Assembly: GCF_002218195.1 (NCBI RefSeq)
Contig: NZ_CP022336.1
Location: forward strand, 496,001 to 560,000
Source: Sphingorhabdus sp. SMR4y
GTDB taxonomy: Bacteria > Pseudomonadota > Alphaproteobacteria > Sphingomonadales > Sphingomonadaceae
Direction of reading: 5' to 3'
Length of the DNA stretch: 64,000 nt
Shown in pieces: positions 26,132 to 35,046 of the stretch. The notes below the pieces were generated by a model that worked only from the letters and a program-made list of their open reading frames with translations, was not told the DNA's origin and ran no database searches. Position 1 is the first letter of the stretch, and the number at the start of each line of letters is the position of its first letter. Position numbers and translations under genes: made by a program.

Positions 26132-26147
26132 TGTAAATATATTTACA
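26132..26147. promoter_or_regulatory. Perfect 16-bp palindrome TGTAAATATATTTACA
   Basis: Self-complementary TGTAAATATATTTACA with imperfect flanking arms (GAGTGTTA and TAACTC), about 160 bases upstream of the aceA start. Its form suits a dimeric transcription factor of the GntR/TetR/MarR kind. The regulator is unknown and the assignment to aceA rests on position only. Confidence 0.4.
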
Positions 26148-26283
26148 GTAACTCTGCTCTTTTATCGAGGCTGACCAAATGACCGTTAAGCGCCCCAGCT
26201 TCGGACATTCGAAGGATTCGAAGCGTCGCCCAAAAGCGGTCGTTGGCACGACTCTATTGGAATGCGAGTTTCGCTCTAAGCCT

Positions 26284-26669
26284 TTAAACCAGCAGAATTG
26301 CGATCATCGAAATGCCGAGCAGCGGCAGCAGAAGCCCCATGCCACCAATGCAAAAACGAATTCGCGCGGCATGAGGTCACCGCGTGGCGGTGCTGTCAAC
26401 CTGATCGATTGTCGGCGCTTCAGCCAGAGAACTGCGCCGAGCAAAGACGGCGCGATCAGCAGTCCCATGATCTGGTTGGCGATCCGAGGAGCGCTCCCTC
26501 TTGCCATGCGATGCCGACATTGATTGCCGGGTCGAACCGTCCGGGCTGAACGACGAAGTCGTCCAGCACTTCGCCCAACCGCGCGAAGACGCCTTTGCGC
26601 ACAGCAAGCGCACCGATCTAGGGATTGCGATCTGCCTGCGGGAAGTTCTCCGCCTCGATCCAGCGAACC
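26284..26669 (-). pseudogene. Decayed coding remnants, including a membrane-protein tail
   Basis: No intact gene. On the minus strand fragments look like once-coding protein in shifted frames: QIMGLLIAPSLLGAVLWLKR, then REFVFALVAWG, then after a frame change GLLLPLLGISMIAILLV before a stop at 26284. These suggest two transmembrane helices of a PepSY-type membrane protein, but the family is not certain. The 235 bases between aceA and about 26210 show nothing beyond the palindrome. The rest is degraded. Confidence 0.4.
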
Positions 26670-26738
26670 TCATCGGCTATCAGCGATCCCGCTGCTCGCC
26701 CCGGTGACGACGGCGACCTTTCCTTAGAACAATGTCAT
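26670..26738 (-). pseudogene. Broken N-terminus of a short-chain dehydrogenase
   Basis: An ATG one base after the SMP-30 fusion stop, with a GGGAG box, begins MTLF, hits TAA at codon 5, then continues GKVAVVTGASSGIADSR and stops again. GKVAVVTGASSGI is the unmistakable Rossmann TGxxxGxG cofactor loop of an SDR. So a former SDR was the third gene of the methyltransferase/SMP-30 operon, and only its first residues remain. Confidence 0.7.
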
Positions 26739-26739
26739 C

Positions 26740-28236
26740 TCATTCTCCCTCCGGGCCAAGCTTCACCAGCGCATCGCCGAGGTTCGAGACGTAGATCGTG
26801 CCATCCGGCGCCAGGATGATCCCGGTCAGCAAGCCGGGCATGGGACCCCACATCTCCGGTGTCAGAAGCGAAAGGATCGGTTCGCCGACATCGAGCCGTC
26901 GATAGGTTTCGGTGACAATGCGAGCGTTTGTCTCGGGCGCAGGATTGAAAATCGTGCGACGATCGCCCGTGTCGGGATCGACAACGTAGACGGCGTTCGC
27001 GAAGGGGCTGACGGCCCAGAGCATACCATCGCTATCGAGCTCGATATTATCGGGTGTGGGAAGGGTTGCGAGGACGCGGCGGTCGCTCAATTCGCCGGTC
27101 ACCTGATTCACCGCAAAGCTGAGAATGCGGCTCCGCACGATTTCGGCGACGTAGAGCCGTTCGCGCGCAGCATCGAATGCGATGCCATTGGCGAAATCGA
27201 GACCGTCTGCCACCTTCACCGCAACGGGGCTGGGCTTGCCCACCTCGCCCGGCGCGATACGCCACACCGCGCCGTCGCCGAGCGGCGCATCGGCCGCGGC
27301 GAACATCCGCGCTTCGCTGCCTTCGCCCGCTGCGTTCTCGGTCGACTGGGTGAACCAGATCGCCCCGGACAGGTCGCGTACCACGGCGTTCACCCCGTAA
27401 GGGTGATCGTAAATCCGTGTCACCAATTCGGTTTGCGTATCGACGCGATAAATGTGCCCGCCAGTGATGTCGGCCACCAGCACATGCCGACCATCAGGCT
27501 CCCAAGAGACGCCGTTCGGGCTGTTCCACAAGGGGTCCGGCTTCGATCTGAAGCCCGCTCGCGTGAAATCGCCGAACGGCGCCCTAGTGCCGTCGGCAGA
27601 TAGGGTGATAAGCCCGTGCTCCCAATCGCCGACCAGCAACCTGCCGTCGGGAAGTACGACCCCGTCTTCGGCGTGGGTTAGCGAGCGGTCGGCGGGGAAA
27701 AACGAGTATTCGTCGCCGGGTGCGCGCCCAGCAACCGCATCTTGCGGCTTGATCTCGACCCGGACCAGCCGGACGGTCATTTCGTTGCTCAGGTTGACGG
27801 GAGAATGCGGTGCTTCAGGCCCTTTCCACAGCGTTACCGGGAAGGTCATGGGAGGCAATTCACGCGAATCGAAAATCACGTTGCCGTCGGCATCGCGGTC
27901 GATCCAGTCGCCTGCCTGCTGGAGATACAACACACTGGGCCAGCGATGGAAATGTAGCGGCTCGACCTCGCCCGGCGCCAGTGTCACTTCGAGAACGCGA
28001 ACCTGATCGTTCTCGAACAGGATCGTGTGATTCCCTGCTGCCGCGATTGTAGCTTCGAGTTCCTCTGGCCAGGTAGCGGGATCGCCTGTTGCATAATCGA
28101 TGTTTGCCGCGCCACCGCCGACTGTAGTTGCAACATCGCTATCCTGAGCGTTCGCCGGCAGCGTCAGCATCATGGCTGACAAGATAGTGGCCAGTGAGAT
28201 GAATTGGGCAGACGCATTCTGGCGATACTCAGACAT
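26740..28236 (-). CDS. Cupin / SMP-30-gluconolactonase-like fusion, exported
   Basis: A 498-residue protein with signal peptide (LSAMMLTLPANAQ). Residues about 60-170 form a cupin-type domain (APGEVEPLHFHRWPSVLYLQ), and residues about 180-490 an SMP-30/strictosidine-synthase six-bladed propeller (EDGVVLPDGRLLVGDWE, then NSPNGVSWEPDGRHVLVADI and ANGIAFDAARERLYVAEI). This two-domain order is uncommon. TGGAGAA supports the start. It lies 54 bases after the methyltransferase and is followed by the dead SDR. The likely role is hydrolysis of a lactone or metabolite; substrate unknown. Confidence 0.85.
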   Translation of the reverse strand: MSEYRQNASAQFISLATILSAMMLTLPANAQDSDVATTVGGGAANIDYATGDPATWPEELEATIAAAGNHTILFENDQVRVLEVTLAPGEVEPLHFHRWPSVLYLQQAGDWIDRDADGNVIFDSRELPPMTFPVTLWKGPEAPHSPVNLSNEMTVRLVRVEIKPQDAVAGRAPGDEYSFFPADRSLTHAEDGVVLPDGRLLVGDWEHGLITLSADGTRAPFGDFTRAGFRSKPDPLWNSPNGVSWEPDGRHVLVADITGGHIYRVDTQTELVTRIYDHPYGVNAVVRDLSGAIWFTQSTENAAGEGSEARMFAAADAPLGDGAVWRIAPGEVGKPSPVAVKVADGLDFANGIAFDAARERLYVAEIVRSRILSFAVNQVTGELSDRRVLATLPTPDNIELDSDGMLWAVSPFANAVYVVDPDTGDRRTIFNPAPETNARIVTETYRRLDVGEPILSLLTPEMWGPMPGLLTGIILAPDGTIYVSNLGDALVKLGPEGE

Positions 28237-28290
28237 CGATTTTCTCCAATGCTTGGTCAGCTTTGGCCGAGGGCATGCTCCCGGCTCTCG

Positions 28291-29289
28291 TCACGCCGGC
28301 GCGCAGACCAGGATCGATAGCGGCGACGCAGTCGGTTCGATAGACATGAGCTTGAAACCGGCTTCTTCGAGAAGCGCCTCGAATTCGGTTTCGGTGCGTT
28401 CCTTGCCAGTGGCCATCACCATCATGTTGAGATCCATCCACTTGCCCATGTCGAACTGCGAACCGGCGGGGATTACCGATTCCACGATCATCAATCGCGC
28501 TTCGGGCTGCATTGTCTCCCGCAAGTTGCGAAGCAGGCGAAGACATTCTTCGTCGGACCAGTCATGCAGCACCCAGCGCAGCACATAGGCGTCGGCCACG
28601 ACCGAAATGCTTGCAAAGAAGTCGCCGGCGACCTTCTCGAGCCGATCGTTCTCCGGTGCTTCGGCAATCACATGCTGAAGATCGAAAAGAATACCCCTGG
28701 TATCGGGATGCGCTGCGAGAATTTCCGATAGCTGCGATCCGATCCCGCCGCCGATATCGGCGATCACGCTGTAGCGGCTCCAATCGATTGCTGAGGCAAC
28801 GGCGGGCCCGATCGTGGTGGCAAGATCGCGCATAGCGAGATTGAAAATCGAATAGGCCTCCGGGTTTTCCTGCATGTTCTCCCAGTTGCTCTTTCCGTGC
28901 AGCTGGTCGAAGCCCGGCTGGCCGGTTTCGACCGCCAGGGGCAAGCCGCGCCATCCTTCGTAAACCGGTGCGCCAGGGGACAGTGTGAAGCATACCCAGG
29001 CCCAGTTCGAACCGGGTTTGTTGCGGCGCAGGCAATCGCTAGCGGGCGTGTTTTCGAATGAGCCGTTCTCCGTGCTCGCGAAAATCCCCGTGCTCTCCAG
29101 CGCGCGCAACATGCGGTACAGGCTGGGCGCATGCGTGCGGGAACGCCTGGCAAGCTCTTCGACCGTCAGCGGTCCCTCGGCAAGATGATCGGCCAATTCG
29201 AGCTTGGCCGCCAAGCCGACGCCGTGCGCCTGCCAGTGATTGGTAACGATGCCGAGAATCTGCTCTTCCGCATTGTTCTGTCCGGGCAT
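28291..29289 (-). CDS. Class I SAM-dependent O-methyltransferase (plant COMT-like)
   Basis: A 332-residue enzyme with N-terminal dimerisation domain (HWQAHGVGLAAKLELADHL, then RRSRTHAPSLYRMLRALEST) and C-terminal Rossmann domain containing the SAM-binding VIADIGGGIGSQLSEIL. HDWSDEECLRLLRNLRE is the family's catalytic-His region (LHDWSDE). It resembles acetylserotonin/caffeate and antibiotic O-methyltransferases. GAGGGAATC precedes the ATG. A palindromic site lies about 80 bases upstream. First gene of the operon with the SMP-30 fusion, so a small secondary-metabolism or detoxification unit is likely. Confidence 0.88.
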   Translation of the reverse strand: MPGQNNAEEQILGIVTNHWQAHGVGLAAKLELADHLAEGPLTVEELARRSRTHAPSLYRMLRALESTGIFASTENGSFENTPASDCLRRNKPGSNWAWVCFTLSPGAPVYEGWRGLPLAVETGQPGFDQLHGKSNWENMQENPEAYSIFNLAMRDLATTIGPAVASAIDWSRYSVIADIGGGIGSQLSEILAAHPDTRGILFDLQHVIAEAPENDRLEKVAGDFFASISVVADAYVLRWVLHDWSDEECLRLLRNLRETMQPEARLMIVESVIPAGSQFDMGKWMDLNMMVMATGKERTETEFEALLEEAGFKLMSIEPTASPLSILVCAPA

Positions 29290-29360
29290 GGTAGATTCCC
29301 TCTTGGTTCAAAAAATCTTCACCCGAGCCGAGTGTGGACGTGCGACTGTTGAAGGACAAG

Positions 29361-29407
29361 CAACCTCAGTTTCCGAGGATCATTCGAGGAAACCTCGGGC
29401 TAGGTTG
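29361..29407. promoter_or_regulatory. Nested imperfect palindrome upstream of the methyltransferase operon
   Basis: Outer arms CAACCT (29361) and AGGTTG (29402) enclose inner arms GTTTCC (29369) and GGAAAC (29388), centred on GAGGATCATTC. It is 72-118 bases from the methyltransferase ATG, suited to an operator. The rest of 29290-29756 shows no gene that I can support. Confidence 0.4.
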
Positions 29408-29756
29408 CTCTTGATTTGCCCCTCCCCATCCGGCAGCATCTTAATCTGACTATGGCACATTACATAGAATGCGCGCGGATTCAATAAATTCGCGCTAGCC
29501 GACGTAACGTCTCCTGATTTCTATTGGGCGATGAACGCAAAAAAGCTAGGAGCGGTAAACGGAACGAGTGGTAGATACTTGGCTCCGCTATGACTGTTTA
29601 TGTCTCACTGCGTGCAAAACCAGACGGTCCGCAATCGGCCCAACCCCCGCCAGAAAGACCAAGACCACAATTAGTAATCCCCAAAACTCATCACGAATAA
29701 TTCCCAAACGCACAAACTCTTTCCTACAACTAACCAAATGGGTTATATTCTGTCCT

Positions 29757-30536
29757 ATGACAGAGAAACACACCCCCCAAACCACACCCGCCACCACCAC
29801 TCCTGACGCCTCCCAGCGGGACGCCCCTCATCTCGACGCCCACGGCCATGACCCCGCCGCCTATGACTGGGTGCCGGTGCTGCGCAAGCGCCGCAAGGAT
29901 GGCTGGACGCCTGAAAAGCAGCGCGCCTTTATCGAGGCGCTGGCCGATTGCGGGGTTGTGATTGAGGCCGCACGCAGTGTCGGCATGTCGGACAGCGCCG
30001 CCTATACGCTACGCCGGGCACCGGGCGCGGAGGGATTCGCGGCGGCCTGGGACGCAGCGTTGGCGGCGGCGTCGCGGCGGTTGATCGATATTGCCTTCGA
30101 CCGGGCGATCAACGGCGTCGATGATGTGATACTCGATAAAGAAGGGCGGCATCTTTATACCAAGCGCAAATATAACGACCGGTTGTTAATGTTCCTGATC
30201 CGTGCCCATGCGCCGGACCGCTATCGCCATGGTAATCGTGATGGCCGCGGGGCGGGGGAAGGGCAGCAGACCGTGCCCGCGCAACCGCCGGTGGCCGAGG
30301 CGCTGAAACTGCTCGGCCCCGAACCGCCTGCGCAGCCGGAGAAACTGCTCTCGCCAGAGGCGCTCGAAGATGCGCTGGAGATTGCCGATATCATGGACGG
30401 TCGTTTGCCCCATTGGCAGAGGCAGGAGCGGACCGGCGACGAAGAAGAGCCTTATGTGGACCCGAAGTTAGCAAGGCTTACCGTAAGCAAGCTTCAAATA
30501 TCTGATATCGATAGCGAAAAAGGTGATAGTGATTGA
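29757..30536 (+). CDS. Terminase-small-subunit-like HTH protein (orphan)
   Basis: A 259-residue protein. A Thr/Pro-rich leader precedes KDGWTPEKQRAFIEALADCG, VVIEAARSVGMSDSAAYTLR and GFAAAWDAAL, the same pattern as the protein at 19259. It then has a Pro-rich linker and a C-terminal charged part. No prophage genes are nearby. The ATG at 29757 has no strong ribosome site. Function unknown; it may be a DNA-binding relic of phage packaging proteins. Confidence 0.7.
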   Translation: MTEKHTPQTTPATTTPDASQRDAPHLDAHGHDPAAYDWVPVLRKRRKDGWTPEKQRAFIEALADCGVVIEAARSVGMSDSAAYTLRRAPGAEGFAAAWDAALAAASRRLIDIAFDRAINGVDDVILDKEGRHLYTKRKYNDRLLMFLIRAHAPDRYRHGNRDGRGAGEGQQTVPAQPPVAEALKLLGPEPPAQPEKLLSPEALEDALEIADIMDGRLPHWQRQERTGDEEEPYVDPKLARLTVSKLQISDIDSEKGDSD

Positions 30537-30647
30537 ATATGTCTGTCGCGCCAGATCGCGTTCTTGGCCCGAACTTTGACGAACTTTGACCGGCAATCCG
30601 CAAGCCTGGCCCCGCGCAATTTCCCAGATGCGCGCGTTTTTATGTCT

Positions 30648-32444
30648 TCACAAGGGCCAGATCAACGGGATGATCGTGATCGACGTGATCGCGATCACCA
30701 GCGTCAGCGGCAGACCATAGCGGGCAAAATCGAGAAAGCGATAGCCGCCTGCGCCATAGACCAATGTGTTGGTCTGATAGCCGATCGGCGTCAAAAAGCT
30801 GGCGCTCGCGGCGAACATGACCGCGATGACAAAGGGCCGGGGATCGACGCCGAGCGATATCGCGAGCTGGATGGCGATCGGTGTGACAACGACAGCAACC
30901 GCATTATTGGTCACCAGTTCGGTCAACATCAGGCTGAGCAGATAGATGGCGGCGAGCGCGTAGACCGGCGGGAAGCCGGAGAGCCAGGGCGTTGCCGCCG
31001 TCACCAACATCTCTACAAGGCCGGCGCTTTCGAGGGCTGTGCCAATAGCCAACATCGCTACGATCAGACCAATGATCCGCCAGTCGACCGAAGCAAAGGC
31101 CTCGTCCGGTTCGATACAGCGGGTCACCAGCACAGCGGCCATGCCGAGCACTGCAAGGCCCGCGATCGGCATGATATCGAGTGCAGCAGCAAACACCACA
31201 GCGAGGATCACAGCGATCGCGATCGGGGCTTTGTGGCGTCGATATCCACGGGTCTTCGGCTCGCTGACATTCATCAGGTTCTCACCCTTGACCAAGCGGC
31301 GAATGTTCGTTTTGGCGCCCTCCAGCAATAGGGTGTCACCGATCTGCAATTTGGTGTTGTCGTACTGTTCGGAGAAGTTGCTGCCCCTGCGGTGCATCGC
31401 AATCGGCTGGACGCCATAGCGTTGCGGCAAGGCCGCCTCTTTCAGGCTATGACCGATCAGATAGGCATCAGGGAGCAACAATATCTCTGCCAGCATCGAC
31501 CGGTGGGAGGACATCGGTACAAACCGATGCCCGTCGTCGCTTTTGGTCAGCGGCAATTTGCCGCGTTCGCGAATGGTCATGACATCGGCTTCATTGGTGT
31601 GAAGCACCAGAACATCACCTTGCCGGACCACATATTTCGACAGCGCTTTTCGGATGGGTACGTCATTGCGGACGACGTCGACCAGCCGCCGCTCACCGCT
31701 GCGGAACAAGTCAATTTCGCTTGCTATCTGGCCTATATAGGGCGACGTCACCCCGATAAAGATCGACATCGTATAGCGTTTTGTTTCGTTTTCATCGAGC
31801 AGCGAGGACATCGTATCCCGGTCCGGAAGAAACCGGCGGGTCAGGGCCAGATAAGTCACGCCGACCAGTGCGACAACAATACCGGCCGGTGCGATCTCAA
31901 AAATAGAAAAGCCAGCGAGGCCATTTTTCTGGGCGACACCGTCGACCAGAATATTAGTTGAAGTGCCAATCAGGGTGCAGGTACCGCCGAGAATGGCAGC
32001 GAAGGATATCGGCATCAATATCTTGGAGGGCCGCTCGCCGAGTTCTCTGGCCAGAGTCATTCCTATCGGGATCATCATCATTACCAAAGGCGTGTTGTTG
32101 GTAAACCCCGACAGGATCGCGATCGCGACCAGCAGTAATCCGGTGGCCAGTACTGGTGACGCCTTCGCGAGGCCGGTCACCTTGAGCGCAAAGGCTTCCA
32201 GCGTACCGGTTCTTACGAGTGCCCCGGAGATGATGAACATCGCGGCAATCGTCAGCGGTGCAGGATTGCTCATCGCGGTCAAGATATCGTCGGTCGAGAT
32301 CAGCCCGAGGACGAGCAAAAGGCCAGCTGCGCCGATGGCGGTGACCTCCGGCGGGCGGATTTCGGTGGCGAAGGCGATCAGCAATAGAAGCAATATCAGT
32401 GCAACCAGGGCCGGTGCGTAAGGCGCGAGAGCAGCAAGCATCAT
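30648..32444 (-). CDS. SLC13/anion permease with TrkA-C (RCK) domains
   Basis: A 598-residue transporter. N- and C-terminal membrane halves (for example ALVALILLLLLIAFATEIRP, LSGFTNNTPLVMMMIPIG and LSLMLTELVTNNAVAVVVTP) frame two central RCK_C-like segments (ERRLVDVVRNDVPIRKALSK and QIGDTLLLEGAKTNIRR). The NNTP and TNNA repeats are hallmark motifs of the family. Substrate could be an anion such as sulfate, citrate or phosphate. I chose the ATG at 32444 though the ribosome site is weak; a GTG at 32525 is possible. Confidence 0.85.
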   Translation of the reverse strand: MMLAALAPYAPALVALILLLLLIAFATEIRPPEVTAIGAAGLLLVLGLISTDDILTAMSNPAPLTIAAMFIISGALVRTGTLEAFALKVTGLAKASPVLATGLLLVAIAILSGFTNNTPLVMMMIPIGMTLARELGERPSKILMPISFAAILGGTCTLIGTSTNILVDGVAQKNGLAGFSIFEIAPAGIVVALVGVTYLALTRRFLPDRDTMSSLLDENETKRYTMSIFIGVTSPYIGQIASEIDLFRSGERRLVDVVRNDVPIRKALSKYVVRQGDVLVLHTNEADVMTIRERGKLPLTKSDDGHRFVPMSSHRSMLAEILLLPDAYLIGHSLKEAALPQRYGVQPIAMHRRGSNFSEQYDNTKLQIGDTLLLEGAKTNIRRLVKGENLMNVSEPKTRGYRRHKAPIAIAVILAVVFAAALDIMPIAGLAVLGMAAVLVTRCIEPDEAFASVDWRIIGLIVAMLAIGTALESAGLVEMLVTAATPWLSGFPPVYALAAIYLLSLMLTELVTNNAVAVVVTPIAIQLAISLGVDPRPFVIAVMFAASASFLTPIGYQTNTLVYGAGGYRFLDFARYGLPLTLVIAITSITIIPLIWPL

Positions 32445-32699
32445 GAAGTCCGATCGGAGTAGCGCGCTGGATAGGGGAAATCCCAATAAAAGCCTGCACA
32501 AAACTGCGCTAGCCAGAAAGCGCACAAACGCACAAAATATTGTTTTGATGGCTGAAGATTTGGTTCATGGGCGCATCGCTGGATGCCCAGGCTGATCTGG
32601 CTTGATCTCACCAACGAAGGGCTCGGTTACATCGGGCGAACCGTGACCATGGCAAAGCGCTTGCATATCGGCGGCCTGCGCAAACCACGAGGCGTGTCG

Positions 32700-33035
32700 A
32701 TGACGATCATCATGTTGTACATCGTGGCGCAAGCGCTGCTGACAGCGGCTGTGGTCGGCTCACTTTATGCCAACTATCTCAATCCAGAATATCGGGCCGC
32801 CGCATCGCAGCTTTCGGCCTTTATAACCGGTTTTGCGACGGTTCTTCTGTTTGTGGTGATAGGCTCTCAACCGTCTGTGATGACCGATGATGTGGTAAGC
32901 GGAAGAATCAGACAGCCGATGTTTCGGCGGACTATCACGTGGCTTTCACTGAGCCGGGCTGGCCGGATTTTGCTGTCCCAGGCTTTGCTTCTGTCGGCGG
33001 CCTTGCTGGTCGCCTATATCGCTGGTGTGATTTGA
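32700..33035 (+). CDS. Hypothetical three-helix membrane protein
   Basis: A 111-residue protein with three membrane helices. GAGG seven bases before the ATG at 32700 supports this start; in-frame starts at 32583 and 32649 lack one. It is transcribed divergently from the permease. I do not recognise it. Confidence 0.6.
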   Translation: MTIIMLYIVAQALLTAAVVGSLYANYLNPEYRAAASQLSAFITGFATVLLFVVIGSQPSVMTDDVVSGRIRQPMFRRTITWLSLSRAGRILLSQALLLSAALLVAYIAGVI

Positions 33036-33075
33036 CAGCACTGCGCCCTGGTCACGTCCATTTGAGCGGGTTCCG

Positions 33076-33228
33076 CTAGCTTAGCGCCGGGATGATCCAG
33101 GCCATGGACATCACGATGACGGCCAGCAACAACGAGGCAGCCAGCACGATCCTGACATTATGCGGTGCGCGCGGTTTGTTGCTTGCTTCGCGTTCGGTTA
33201 CCTCAATTTGATCGCCATGCTTTTCCAT
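33076..33228 (-). CDS. 50-residue single-helix membrane protein
   Basis: A short frame beginning MEKHGDQIEVTEREASNKPR with one membrane helix (RIVLAASLLLAVIVMSMAW) near the C-terminus, stop at 33076. AAGGAGCAGAAT precedes the ATG, an excellent ribosome site. The topology is probably N-in, with a charged cytoplasmic N-terminus. It lies downstream of the DoxX-channel pair on the same strand, perhaps as a third gene. Confidence 0.6.
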   Translation of the reverse strand: MEKHGDQIEVTEREASNKPRAPHNVRIVLAASLLLAVIVMSMAWIIPALS

Positions 33229-33297
33229 ATTCTGCTCCTTTGTCATTGCCAAATTAGCGAAGACAGTCCTAACATAAATACCCGCTTATGTGCAGCT

Positions 33298-33735
33298 TTA
33301 CGACTTGTCGGGCCGGAATGGCCAGTTGATCACTCCGCCGACGATGAGAGCCCACCAGATAAAGACAGGCTGAAAGGCCAGACGAGGCGCATGATAGTAC
33401 CAGTTCGCGGTCTCGCCGCCGATCGGGATATCGTTGATCGCATGATTGATATTCGCCGGATAAACACAAAGCGCATATAGCGCCAGGCCGATTCCTGCAG
33501 CATAGCGGACATGCGGAATCACTCTTGGCGGAATCAGAAGACCGACCGCTCCAGCAATCTCGGCGATCCCGGTAACTAGTATAACCTGCTCTGCAAAGGG
33601 AACCCAGTCGGGCGTTATTGCCAGAAACCCGACCGGTGACCGGATATGTGCGACGCCCGCAATCAGGTAGAAGATGGCAAGCAGCCAGCGGAAAACGCGT
33701 CTCGCCAAGCTTTCTGGTTGCCGGGCCTGCGTCAC
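33298..33735 (-). CDS. DoxX-like membrane protein
   Basis: A 145-residue, four-helix protein starting with GTG that overlaps the last base of the upstream channel stop codon. RWLLAIFYLIAGVAHIRSP and GIAEIAGAVGLLIPPRV are typical of the DoxX/DUF417-like group. Its coupling to the K+ channel gene is evident. Functions in redox or thiosulfate metabolism have been described for other DoxX proteins; none can be claimed here. Confidence 0.8.
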   Translation of the reverse strand: MTQARQPESLARRVFRWLLAIFYLIAGVAHIRSPVGFLAITPDWVPFAEQVILVTGIAEIAGAVGLLIPPRVIPHVRYAAGIGLALYALCVYPANINHAINDIPIGGETANWYYHAPRLAFQPVFIWWALIVGGVINWPFRPDKS

Positions 33736-34160
33736 TAGCGGCGCCCCATACGCGCGACCACGGTTACGAAAAATGCAGTCGACCAGCCGAGCAGGATAAA
33801 ACCGTTGAGCCCCTCGATAGCGGCAATCATCTGCCACTTTGTGTCGAGCGCATCGCTGTTATAGCCGGTGGTGGAATAGGTTATCGTGGAAAAATAGATC
33901 GCTTGCTCGAAGGTCGCAATGGCATCGACCAGACGATAGACTATGGCATAAGCCCAAATTTCGATGCCGTGGAGTACAAAGAGACCGAACACCAGAGCGA
34001 GCGTCACGAGAATGCCGTGCGGCGACATGGGATGGATATGTTCGGCTGCCTCTTCGCGCGCCTCGATCCGCAGAAAACGAGCGAGGCCAAAGATGCCAAC
34101 CCCGTGAATGAGAACGGTCAGAAGAACCATGAAACCACCGACGGCAAGCTCTGCAAACAT
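33735..34160 (-). CDS. Two-helix potassium channel (ion channel family 2)
   Basis: A 141-residue protein with four hydrophobic stretches, of which the last two flank the pore loop AIYFSTITYSTTGYNSD. TTGY at the selectivity filter position corresponds to the T-x-GYG signature, with Y in place of the usual G at the second-last site, so ion selectivity is uncertain. It is shorter than RCK-containing channels and has no regulatory domain. Its stop overlaps the DoxX start. Confidence 0.8.
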   Translation of the reverse strand: MFAELAVGGFMVLLTVLIHGVGIFGLARFLRIEAREEAAEHIHPMSPHGILVTLALVFGLFVLHGIEIWAYAIVYRLVDAIATFEQAIYFSTITYSTTGYNSDALDTKWQMIAAIEGLNGFILLGWSTAFFVTVVARMGRR

Positions 34161-34166
34161 CGCGTT

Positions 34167-34808
34167 TCAATCGCCCCAGGGTGGGGGCGGGACAGCTACC
34201 GGCTTTGAGAGATCGAACTCGACGCGGAAATGCCGACCATCGGCGGATTGCGGCCGACGCAATTCATAAGCAAACCGGGCATCGCCTTGGCCAGGCTCAC
34301 TGACTTCAATCGCCCATATATTGGTCACCGACTTGTCGAGGCCGTTGGTTTCAAACGAGGAGACAGACTCGGCATCCACTGGAAACTCCTGTCGACTGGC
34401 TGTCCCTTCGCTGTCGGTATCACCACCATAATTGCTGACATCATCGAGGCTCCCGTCTTCGTGACGGTGGCGGTGTTTCAGTCGCAGGCCTTGATCGGTT
34501 CGGGTGATGATCCAGGTCCGCGACCGGTTCCACTGGGCGTTTCCTTCAGCGATGTGGAAGGGAATCTGGATCTCGTTCAGGTCGCAGGACGCAGCATGCA
34601 TGATCATAGGCTTGCCCGCCATATCGGCGTCGGCTTTCTGTTCCGACACCAACGTGCCGGCGTAAGCTTTGCCACAGAGCAGGCTCAGTCGTTCAAAAAA
34701 CAAGTCTTGAGGCGATGGCTCGGGCGCTGACACAGAAGGCGAGTCACACGCAGCGAGCGGGATACAAAGAAAGAGCGCGGCGGCGCAGATCAAATTGGCC
34801 TGTTTCAT
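34167..34808 (-). CDS. Hypothetical lipoprotein
   Basis: A 213-residue protein with a lipoprotein signal (CAAALFLCIPLAACDSP; lipobox LAAC). The body contains LCGKAYAGTLVSEQKADADM and SRTWIITRTDQGLRLKHRHR, and looks like a periplasmic beta-rich fold. The ATG at 34808 or at 34817 could be used; neither has a strong ribosome site. It lies six bases upstream of the channel gene's ATG and probably belongs to the same operon. Confidence 0.65.
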   Translation of the reverse strand: MKQANLICAAALFLCIPLAACDSPSVSAPEPSPQDLFFERLSLLCGKAYAGTLVSEQKADADMAGKPMIMHAASCDLNEIQIPFHIAEGNAQWNRSRTWIITRTDQGLRLKHRHRHEDGSLDDVSNYGGDTDSEGTASRQEFPVDAESVSSFETNGLDKSVTNIWAIEVSEPGQGDARFAYELRRPQSADGRHFRVEFDLSKPVAVPPPPWGD

Positions 34809-35046
34809 CAGGCTCATCGATACACAATTTCTGCCAGCCATGAAACCGCTGAAATTCAACTGTTTGCTTATTAGTAAATAGGCTGCTATAGACCCTGCAG
34901 CTAATAAATCGCGTTACGACGAAATCTAGGTCTCGCTACCCCTAAGGTTGCATACTCTTTTTCCCATTTCTCGAAGTTGGCCAATCCCGTCCGGTACTGC
35001 ATTTCGCAAGATCGGACATAATTAAGTTATGAATAGGAATAAGACT

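Noticed and set aside
26179-26523. Plus-strand 114-codon frame in the decayed region
   Set aside because: Arg/Ser-rich composition and no ribosome site; the minus strand carries recognisable protein remnants instead.
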